A stretch of DNA of 64,000 nucleotides, taken from the NCBI GenBank assembly GCA_005281725.1, contig SSBO01000003.1:5518495-5582494 (forward strand), given 5' to 3'. A model generated the notes under the pieces. It saw only the letters and a program-made list of their open reading frames with translations. It was not told the origin of the DNA and made no database searches. Position numbers and translations under genes: made by a program. Positions 42,701-54,700 of the stretch are shown piece by piece (position 1 is the first letter of the stretch; every line of letters starts with the position of its first letter). This DNA is from Wuchereria bancrofti (lineage: Eukaryota; Nematoda; Chromadorea; Rhabditida; Onchocercidae).

Positions 42701-45700
42701 CGAATCTACTTTTATTTTGTCGTTTTTCTCTGACATCTTCCAATTTCAGGCAAAAAATTGCACATAAAAGCTTTAAGTCTAAAAATCAATTCACTGGAAG
42801 CAGAGAAGGCTGTCCTAATAACTCGAAACGATGAGCTCGAATCTCGACTGATCCAGTTAGGCCAAAATGTTTCGATTGCATCCGTTATTGCTTCAAGTGC
42901 TACTGTTACTCCTTGTACGGTAGAATCTGTTTCAAACTTGGTCAGTTCAGGAAGTGCTTTCAAACCAGTACACACCCAGATGATGATGCAGGTGATGTAT
43001 TTTATTTTAATTTTATATGTGTATTTTATCTGAAAGATTTTTCAGATTGTGTTAAAGGAATTCGGTGATAAATACAGCTATTTATGCTGTTCATTCTATT
43101 CATTAAGTTTGTTTATCTTAATTTTTTTTAATTTACACAGTTCATCCGATCCGATTATTATGTATATATTATAAGGGATTTTAATTATCCTTTTTAAAGA
43201 GACTGAATAATGGGAGACAGGCAGCTGCGGAAGCTTTTCAGTGGCCAGTGTTAGAAAATGCCGCGACCGCATATGGTAATGTTCTGCTTCAATATTCTAT
43301 CCATTTCCCAAACTGGATTCACAAATTTTAAATACTGCTTTGAATACCATTTGAATTACAGAGCTAATTAGTATTTTACTGACTAGTTTTTATTACTTTT
43401 TACTAATATTTCCATAGTATTTACTAGAGCATTGTTAATGTTCATTAGTAATATCAAACTTTTTTTGTGGGCATTGATTTTACTGAATTCATGTTAATAT
43501 TTTAGGGCATCAATATGATGAGAAGCTGGTAAATAATATGCAAATTGAATTGGATACAGCTCGCGAAGAATGCTCTTTGGTGCAGGAGAAGATTGTTAAG
43601 ATGGGTTGCATTAATTTTGAGTTGGAGCATCAATTGGCAAATGCTAAACAAAGGTTGGAAAAAGCTGAAATGCGAGCTCGGCAAGTTGAGGAACAAGTTA
43701 GAGTTTGTCGAAATTGTTCACAGCAAGAAAAATATCAGAAATCATTGCAGTCTGAATTCTTAGTTAAAGTAAAAAAGGCCACTAACAACTTTATTCAGGA
43801 TTTTTGGAAAGTAGGAATTAAAAGATGAAATAGAATTTTGTAGTACCATTTCTTGAGTATCGCTTATTACTTTGTAAGACACTGATAATATACGATCACA
43901 GAACTATGAAGGGATGGGTTTTTCTATATGCTGGAGTTGATTTCCCACAAACTTTGCATGTAATATTCGAAATTTAATTATGTTGATTATACAATATAAT
44001 TGAAATTGATGATTCGTTTATCAATTATTTCGTGTACCAATAAGGCGAGTTATTTCTTCGTGTACCAATAAGGGATTACATTCCAAACATTTTCTTTTTT
44101 TTTTCTTTTCAGTACAGTGCCAGAGAAAGAGAAGTAAATGATCTTAAGAAAGAACTAGCTTTAAAAAATGAACAGCTAAATGCTAGGATGATCGAAAATA
44201 ATAAACGAAATGAAGAAATGAAACAGTGGCGATTTGCTGTGGATGAAATGGAAACCGTTCATATGGAAATAAAAATGTTGGAAAAACAGGTAATTCTTTA
44301 GATTTAAATTTCACCATTGAAGTCCGATTGAATCACTTCTATATTCATCAGAAAATTTTACTAAAGACACTTTCGATTTTCAATATTATAATGGTAGAAA
44401 TGAAAAGCTGAAAATTACTTTATTTCCGTTTACTTTTTTCACAACTTTCCATAATACTAGAGATTTATTGATTTGTCGTGCGAACATCTGCTTTATCAAC
44501 TGTAATAAATTATATCAGCAACTAGAAATTGTGTGGAAGGCGAAAATATTTTCTTTGTAAAAAATATAAACTTTTTTTGGCAAACCCATTTTGATAAATC
44601 TATCAGGAATTTAGAGAATAATTTCTTATAAATAACGGTGGAAAGTTGCAAGTTGGATCGACATTTACTGATTTCTTCAGCAATACATAATATACTGATC
44701 GGTTGCTCAATGACTGAGCTCATTTAGACAGCTTGTGCTGCGTTATGTATAAGTTAGGAAGTGTTGTTAGACGATTATACCAGCAATAGTAGCAATATTT
44801 TCGTTAATATTTTGGTACTTTTTAAGTTAAATGATGAAAAAGCATCAATGGAGTCAAAGTGGGCCGAAGTGCGAACAATATTGCTGGAACGGAAAGGAGA
44901 CATATCGCGGAAAACTTCAGATGCAGAATCAGTTACTGATGGAGAACAAAGTTCCATTAACCAGCTCAAGCAAATGATGGATACAATCAATGATTTGAAA
45001 AATACCGTCGATAAGCAGGCCAAACAGCTTGAACTTGATAAGGTCGGCAGTGTTAGTTACCTTCCAATGTGTAACACGAGCTCGTTTCGCATTACATTAT
45101 TCTATCTTTAGGGCCTTGAAAATCTTCATTTTCTTTTTTTTTTTTTGTACGCAGAAGGACCCGTTTTACAGTGCAGAAAAGTGAAAAGAACAAGTGGAGA
45201 TTTCTGTAGAATTAGAAGACAGTAAGTGATTGCAACAATAACCAAAGATAAAAAACCAGAGGGGTGATTTCTTCGAAAATAATAATTTCAAGATTATTCA
45301 GAGGGACAATATTTTGGGGCTTTATTAATTCATTATTTTAATTCGGCACTAGGTTCCAGGTAGAAAAACGGAAGTTCAAAACAGTTATTCGGCAGTTGCA
45401 TGCCGATAAAAAAGCTCTAGTAGCATCTTCAGCGATGGAAAATGATGATGAAGAACAATATTTGGTTCACGAGGCACAAGTCATCGGCCTACAAAGGCAA
45501 CTAAATTTCATGGATCGTGAAATAACTCTTCTCTTTACTTTGAACAATTCAAAAGATGTTTTAATCCAGACATTAAGAGCTGAGCTTGAAAGCATTTATT
45601 CTACAGAGCCCAAATTGTCAGATTTAAGATCTGAAAACGATAGAAAAGAGGTCTTCATCTTTAATGTTTTTTTTGCCTTTTTGCTTTTTTTCGACTTATC

Positions 45701-48700
45701 TTACATTTATAGAACTGTAATCTGATAAACGGACTGCAGTTGTTAACTAAGAAACTATCAAACAAAGGACTATTTATTTACGTCCTTCATTTTTTATGTT
45801 AAATATGTCCGTTTTTAGCACATTTTAATCAAAACACATTAATCAACTTTTAGGATGATTGCATTGAGCACTTACAAGCACAGGTAAAAACTACGAGCCA
45901 GGAAGAATCTGGACATCTAAATTTGCTGACAAAAAGCAATGCTGAATTGCAAAGGCTTCAGATGCATGCGCAACAACTGCAAGCAGGATATGATCGACTT
46001 CAGTTACAGCTTCAGTTATCTCCAGAACGAAATTTAGATGCTATGTCTTCAAACACAGGCACTTATCAGCGTGCGCAACTGCAACAAGCGCAACAGCAGA
46101 TGGAATTTAATAACAGTGAAGTGGTAAATTTATCGATGGCTGCAAAATTGGCCCATGGTGAAGCTAACAAAGATGTAAATATAGGAATGAGGGCACAAAT
46201 GGAAAGATTGACTGAAGCTGTGCAGCAGAAAGATGCGGAACTACAAAAAATGTTGAACGAGAACGAAACACTAAAAATGAAGTTTGATTTTCAAAAACAT
46301 TCTTTGGTAGTCTACTGTTTCTTTTCCTTTTTACCGTCAAACTCCATTAAATAGATTTACTTATACTTAAAATGCATTTTCTCAAATCATTATTCTTTAT
46401 TAATTTTCGATTTTCAATGCTTCTAGTCAAAATTCTCACCAAATGTAGTAGTTATCTTTGATGTTTTTTTTTTTTTCATTAAAAAGAAAAAATACACCCC
46501 CTAAAAATTTAATATTACTATTAATTTTTTGGAACTCTCATATAGCCTCATAGATGCAGGGTAATTGTTTTTTTCTTTTTTTTTGTTCCAGTCTATTAGT
46601 TAATTTCTTAATATTAAAGTATTGAAATTTTGTTCCTTTTTTATGTATTTTTTATGAAAAAACAAAATTCTCACCAAATGTAGTTATTTATTAATTAATG
46701 AGTCATAAATGATTTTTTTTTTACTTTTGGTATTTAAGTCAATTTTCAGTTAATTCAAGGTTATATTTTACTAATTCATCAATTTGTTTAACATAAATAC
46801 ACAGATACGTTGAATCGACGGCAGCGCTGGATTTGCTGAGTAGTAAATTGGAACGTCGAAGTCAAGAGAAAGATGCCATTATCGAAATGCTACAATCGCA
46901 ACATACGTACTTAACTCAAACCATATTACTCAATCAAAAAAGTGGGAAACAGTTAACGACTCCGCTAACAATATCACAAAGCATAAGAACAGATACTGAA
47001 CCAAAATGTATTGTGCAGGATGCATCCACGATTACGGAGGAAGGTCTGAATCTTTTATTTACTTAAGATTTATTAAAACAGTATGCGAGGTATGGCTTGC
47101 ATAGTTGTTCACGATATTTTTCATACAATATTTCAGTGTCTTTAGTTAAAAAGCGAGTACTCGAATTGATGATGAAGTTTTGTGCCAGCAATATCAAGCA
47201 AACACTAAGTGAATACACTGTTAATAGAATTATAAAATTGCTTGTGTATGGCTTCACCGTAAAGAGTAGATGGTGATTTATTTTATTATTTGTATAGTCA
47301 TAAAAGAAAGATTTTCCAAATTTATCGTAGAAGTGAATTTTTATGATGTTTAATTATGTTTTCTTTTTTAGCTGAAAGTCGTCCTTTTCTATTTATGCGA
47401 CATCGCGAAACACAAACAAGAGTTGATTTTCATTTTTCTGAAACTCTAGAAACAAGGCAAGAGTCAACTTCAAGGGTTGGTATTTTTAATGCTTCAGGAA
47501 TTGTCTTCTGACTTGAAAAATTTTCGAAGTTAAACGTAGATATCCTTCATAATTTGCAAACACTAACATTATATCAGATATTTGGAAAGCAATGTTATCA
47601 ATTTCTTTTAAGGAAACTTTTACGCTTTTACTTTCAGAAAAAAAAATTTTTTTTCGCCTTTATTATTACTGCACTAAATTACCGAATAATTCATGAGGAT
47701 ATCTTTCATTTCTTGATTTTATTTTTTATCAAACAATAAAAAACGAAACTTATATGGTTAGCTTAATGTTATCAACAAACGGATTAAAAGCAGGAGTAAA
47801 AAAAATAAAGCGGAAGTGAGTTCTAACACTCTCTTATTGTTTTCACATTTAAATTATTTTTTTTAATCCCGGAGAGTACGTTCACGATAATGATTCTATT
47901 CTTGAAAATCAGAAAATTTTCCAGTGCATCGAAAAATCAGACCAAATACGCGATAACTTGACAGATGATGTCAGACAGTTAATGATTCTGAATGCGGAAC
48001 TGGAAACTGCTGTTGAGGTCCTCAAAGGTGAAATCTGGACCCTTAATGAACAACTGAAAAGAGTAAATTTTCTGCTGTCAAGCATTAAGATTCTAAAAAA
48101 TTTCATTAGATCTTTACATTCAAAATAATAAAAAATCAAGTTAACCGAGATAATGTGATCAATATTAATTTGCATAAATCTTCGGTTTTTAAGAAAAATC
48201 CTAATAATATTTGGATAATTTCAAGTCATTGATTGATCGAGAAGACTTGTCGGAGAAATTGTGTGAGCTTTCACAACGTCACGAAGAAGAAATCGAGCAT
48301 GCTCGTGAACGGGAACGTGACTTGGAGGAGCAAAAGGATGTGGCCGAAAGAAGCCAACGACAAGTATGCATCGTAAATTCGTAGATTAATCCTGACTTTC
48401 CTAAATCTTAAAAGTCCTAATTTTAGGCAGCTTTGGCTGAAAATGAAAGCAATCGTCGTTTGGTTGAATGGCAGGAAAAGAGCGCACAAATGGAAAACAG
48501 TCGCATGGAGCTCGAAAATGCGTATGCGAAGCTATCGGAATACTATCAGCAGTTGCAACAAGCTTACAATGCTTTGTATGCCCGATCAAATGCATGTAAA
48601 GTTGACAGCAATACACAGACAATAATGGATAGCAATACTTTCAAAATTAGCGAGGTAAAATTCTTATATTCTAGAGTTATACTAAAGTCATATTCTAGAA

Positions 48701-51700
48701 ATTTTTCTTTTCGATTATAATTTTTTCAGTTTGTCTTGATTTTCACTAGTGTAGTAACTGGCATAGAAAAAGGCAAAATATAATGGATTTGAAAATCTCA
48801 CCTTAATTAAATTTGTATGTTTTATACAAGCAAATGTGTATGTTTTACCAAAATGATACATTTAAGAAATTTGCTGAGACGACCGAATATTTGAAAAGCA
48901 AACTTGCACAGCGTGAAGCGGAATTGAAAGGGCAAGTAGTACAACTGAAGCATGTTCAGGATTTACTTCGGGACCATCTTCATATAATTCTGAAGAATGT
49001 CAGAGATTTGCGAGAAATGGATTTGAAATTGATAAAGGTCTGTGTTTTAAATGAACGTTTGTTCATTTTATTTACGCTCAGATAAGTTGAATACCGAATT
49101 CTCAACTAAATTACGAAAAACAAACATATCCGATCTGCTTTGATGCTATAATTTTCGTTGCAAGGTTTCTTTCAAGTGTTTTCCAATTTTTTAAATTCCT
49201 CAAAGCTAGAAAGCTGGAATAAATGTCATTTTCTGAAGAACATCGTTATGGAGAGTGCACAGACGATCCGAACTCAACTACACGAAGCTTTGAAAGAAGT
49301 TCTTTCATGTGCTGAGGAAGTTATCGTCAAATTATGTAAAGAAAAAGAATTAAAGGATGCCGAAATCGCTGTAGCAATGCAGCATCTTATGAATGGCACA
49401 CTAACAGTAAGTTCCTGAATACCAAATTGAATTATCTCTCTCACTGTCTTCGTTTTCGTTTCTATTTGATGCTTCTTAATCTGAAGCAGTTGCTTCAGAT
49501 TTTTGGGTTCATCTTAAACTTTTCATCTTCCATAAAGGTGATCTTTTTTTCTAATCATTATAAAAATAATTCACATGCTATGAACTTACTAATGTTTCAT
49601 AGTAATTACCCCAAACAGCATTTAATTTTCAGGAAAACATCTTACAAACACAAAATTTGTCGTTGTCAATGGTTGTTGACAACAAGAAATTTACAGAGAT
49701 GAAATCTGAAAACACAACTCTGGAAAATGATTTGTGGAATGAAAGGAGTGATAAAGGAGCTTTGGAAATGAAAGCACAGCAGGTTTTTTTTAGGTCATGT
49801 TACTTTTATCCATGACTTCAGTTCTTACAAACTTTGGTTAGTTTCGAAGTCTTAGTTTCGAAGACATTGTTATTATAAGCAGAGAATTTTTTCAGTTTCT
49901 ATACTACTGGGATGAAGCTCGAAAATTCCCCATTTTTAGAGTATTTCTGGAAAAGACGGGTTAGAATCAAAAATTAAAGAATTGGAAGATCTGCTTCAAA
50001 TAACACAGTTTTCATTAGCCGAACACGTCATCAAATGTCAACAGCTTCAAGCTGAACTTGATATGGTTATTTTTTTTATATTTATTTCTTGCAAAATTCA
50101 GATTTTATGAATGAATTTTTCATAATTTCTTATTTAATTTTCTCTCTTTAGGACGTGGAAAATTTATATGAGAGCATTTGAGTTTCTAATAATTAGTTCG
50201 CAGTAATTTACCAAAGAAGAATGTCAATTTCTAACTACATTATCATCTTTCAGCTTGGCTCAGCAACGAGTAGTCCAACAGGTTGCTTTCTTTCAATTGA
50301 TTATACGGTAGTACTGCTTTTTATGCGTAAATAAGAAAAAATGCATTTTACATTAGTATTCTTGTTCAAACTTGTAATTGACCTTAACCTTTTTCTAAAC
50401 TGACAGCTCTTTTGGTATGATATTGAATAGAAATTTCGATGACTCATAGTCATTCTTAAACCTGAAAACTGTCAGTGATAACTTAGGTCCATGTAGTATT
50501 ATAAAATATTAATTTGATTAAATAAAAGAAGTGCTGATAAGTATGTTTTTAAGAACTTCTTGTTTGTTTGCCGTATTTTCGAAATTTGCAGTCAAATGAT
50601 TTTTAATAGATTTAGGCTTTTGTAATTCTGTTCAGCATATGTATGCGTCAGAAAACTTTTCCTATGAAGCTTCAAATAATTTCTTCCTGAGAAAAACAGC
50701 GGTCTATTAGAATTGTGTATCAAAATATTAAATTTAATACTTGTGCATCCCAGTTTTCCGTTATCTTTAATAAAGCTTCTTTTTATAAAAACCGTGGAAA
50801 TTTTTAACTTATTATTAGTACTTGCACCTTATTCCATTTCCAAAAAAGGTTTAATGATTATTACAGCAGTAAAATACGGTAATAGTGGTAGTGATCCATG
50901 GAATTGTTCTACACCATGTACGATTTGTCGTGAGCTGAGGCAAACCGAACAATCAGCTCCAACACCGCAACTACAGTTAGCTATTTTGGCGGCGCGCCTG
51001 ACAACCAAAATAGCCGATAATGATGCTTTATTCCGGTGCAATGCTGAACTCACCCAAACAAACTTGAGACTGCAGAATGAGGTTAGCGAGTTGAAAGAGC
51101 AGATGACCAAGCACATCACATCTTCCAACAACACTCTTATCTCAGCTATCAACCAACAACCACTACTTCAACAACAGCATATCCCAAAACAGTCTTCGAA
51201 TCAATCATCGGAACAGAAAGTGATGCATAGAGAAGAAAAGGAATGGACATGGGAAGCAGAAGGTCTCGATGCAGAGTTAGTCAGTAATTCGGGATACCAA
51301 GTTACTCCTCGCAAACCTTCATTGAATCAACAGATTACTGAATTCACGATGACGAATGAAATCCAAGCACTAAGTCTGACGGAGCTAACATCCCAAGAAG
51401 AAGATAAAGAAAGTTTGAAAAAGGAGTTCAATGTAACACACGAGTACAGCGTGGGACTTGAAGTGAGAAATAAAGCTGAAAGGTTGGGTAATTGTTCGGA
51501 AATTGCCGAGGATTACTGTTTGGAATATGAAAATAAAGTGGAGCAGCTTAAGGAGTGTGGAATAGAGACAGAACAGCACGGAGATGCTAGCCATCAGCAG
51601 AAATTAGAAGTAAGTGGAACCATTACTAGTAATGAATTATTGTCACTGAAAAGCCAGAATATGCAGCTAGCGGAGTTTGTGGGAAGTCCAAAACAGGAAC

Positions 51701-54700
51701 TGGAAGGACGGGGGGAAGAATTGCAGGGTATTGGAACGCGGTTAGGAAATGAAGGAATACAACGCGAATTGTTTTGGGCAGAGGGATTAGAGGAACAGCA
51801 AGAGGTTGCGAAGGAAAAATTAAAAGAGAATGAACATGAAGCAAAGAAGAAGGATTGGATTTCGGATAGCACGCCAGAACAACAAACTTTGCTCTTCAAG
51901 CAGGATATCCCTCCGGATGGTGTTGTCGAGGGAAATAGAATGCAGATGTTGCAGAAATTAGAACAACATCGAGAAAAGGAAATTGAGATGCAAGAACTTG
52001 AGAACAGGTCTCTGAACCTGCAGTTGAGATCACAACAACAAGTGGTCAAAGAGTTAGGGAAGAAGCTCGATATGGCACAAAAATACAACGTGGTGCTGGA
52101 AGAGAAAATTTTAAGTATGGAACAAAAAATCACTGATCTAAAGAAAATGTACGAAGAACTGATGATCGAGAAAGGCAGGTTAACAGAAAAAGTGAAAAAT
52201 GAAATAAGGACAAAGGAAGAAATTACCCTACTTAAGCAGGAGAATGAAAGTCTGATTGTAGAGTTAGCCAGAAAGCGAGCTTCGCATGACGAAGAGAAGA
52301 GAAGCATGAAAGCTGAATTAGCAAATTTAGAGTGTGAATTAGCGAATCGCGAAATTATCTTGGAAGAGTTAGAAACAGAATTAGAACATACACGGGAAGA
52401 AAGTATTCATATGCAACGAAAGCTGGACAATTATAATGCGCAAGTGGAAAATGAATCTGATCAGGAGCTACATCAACAGCTAGTCGAAGCACAAAGAAAA
52501 GTAGTCGAACTGGAGCGCAGACTGAATGAAGTGGTGGAACAGAACGGATTATTGAAAAATAGCGAACAAAAACTAATGGATGCTCTTATGGTTTCCAACA
52601 AATTTGGAAATAGAAGATTGGAATCAGAAATTTCTAATCTACGGGCTTCATTATTAAAAACGGAAGAAATAACCAAAAATAGGGATCATGTGAAAAAATC
52701 AATGATGCATGATAGGAATACGATGGTCGAAGTGCACGGTAAGGTTGGAACAAGGTAAATTTGTCACTTATTCATTATACATTACTGTCGAATTCTCTGC
52801 ACTTTTAGTTTTTCAAATTAAACAGAACTGAGGGACCCCGTCGTTTAGCTTGTTTTACTGACATAAAAATATTGCTGCAGGTCCTTGGACATAGACAGTT
52901 CATGTTCAGTGGCTGCTTATTCGTCACTGTTATCATAATTATTGTTATGATAGCAATTCTTATCATAATAAATCTAGCACTTGCCACTAACTAGTGTTTT
53001 GATTACAGTTCGACAACGATGCAACTACTTGATAGTCCTGTGATCACCGATGATTGCCGTCCGGTGCAAAAGAAGGTATAAAGTGTGAATTTAATGAGAA
53101 TTTATTAAAGTTGAGTCGTACAGTAATTTTATTTCTGACTGAAATAAAGTGCTACTATTTTTCTCATGCTTAAGGTAGATGATCTGAAGGAAAAATTTGA
53201 TGAAACACTACATGGCGATACTTTGTTGGAAGAGACTGCTCAACAGGTGCAGCCGGAAATCAGTACTTTGAAAAAGGTGAATTTATGTGGTCGTCCTAAT
53301 TTTTCGGCTTTTCATTTGGATTTTAAATTAATGCGCAGGTGTTAAATTCTGTTTAGTTTATGACACAGTAGTGCATTTGTTACTGGTATAGTTTCTGGAA
53401 ATAGTGAAAAGGTCTTTGATTTCTGCAGTTAAATAAGCTTTCAAATAAAAAAATCTTTCAAATAAAAGTACAATTTTTGCATTTGCTATAAAGGGAGTTT
53501 TTCCTTGATTATGCTAACCTTTCCTGTAGAAAAGGGACGTCTTTCTGTGATGGTTTGAAATTTTTTTTCAAAAATTTCAAAAATTTTCCTAACCTTAGAG
53601 ATTTTGAAAGTAACTTTCGAAAAGCGAACAAAGCTGGGAACAATTTGAGTAATAAAGTGTCTCGAGAACTTTAACATTTGAAAATGCTGATGTCGCTACC
53701 TTTTTTTTACGGGATTTTCAGCGATTTCATTAAGCATAGGCCAATCGGCTTATTACTTGCAGATAATTTTTTAAAATGAATTTGCAGTTTTATTAAAACT
53801 TCTGCAGTTGAACAATTATTTTGTCGTAAATCAGCTTTCTTTTGAAACAAAGTTTTATATAATTTTACAGTTCTTATAAAATGTCAAATTTCTTTAGCCT
53901 TTCAAACCGGCATTACAAAGGACGACTCACTATTTCCAGGAGATGGTTAGTGTTTACATGCTTTATTTTTACAATGATGATTTTTTTCTTCGATGAAATT
54001 CTAAAATTATGTCTCAAAATGCGAGGATGTGATCGGTAGGGATCACTTCTGCTTAGTTTGGTGACGCTTATAACTTTATTGAATCGTTTTGTCTAAAATT
54101 TTAGGATTCTATTAAATTTTCCCTGTTTCTTTTTACATAGGGTTGAACCGGACGGAATTTTTTTTCATATTGGAAGTAGAGGAAACTTTGTCGTTTTTTA
54201 AATATTATTTTAGAAATTCAGAATTTTTTGGACTTTAAGGCTTTTTCAGAATGTTGATAAATTGCGGCGGCGAAAAGGTGGTGGATTTCAGGGTGCTGAG
54301 AAGACATAAGTAAATAAATAAAAATAAAGAAGAGGGACTTCCCTTCAGAACTTTCTTATTTCTATATGACCCTTTGTTCACATTTCTTATCCGTCCATTA
54401 TTTTCAGTTGTTTTCCTTGCTGCAATTCATTGTTCGCTATTCCAGCATTTTTTATTCATCCAGTCCTCTATAACGTCTTTCGAGCATACTTTTCGGGTTT
54501 TGCAAATCTTCGATTACCATTTATTTGTAATCACATGTATTTTTCATCCACTTCATTTCAGTTTGTCGTTTCCATATAAGACTATTTTTCCACTAGGTAC
54601 TTCTACAATTCTCGCTTAGAGTATTATGCATATAGATGAAGGAACAACTTTTACTGATGCACCATAACTATAGCATTTGACATTCGGGCTGTTTGACCCG

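Noticed and set aside
50713..50866. ATG-initiated extension of the large golgin exon
   Set aside because: The sequence is T-rich and intron-like, and an ATTACAG acceptor at 50866 fits the incoming phase from the 28-bp exon.
51594..52307. 237-codon minus-strand open frame
   Set aside because: It is the Ser/Phe/Cys-rich antisense shadow of the Glu/Lys-rich golgin exon.
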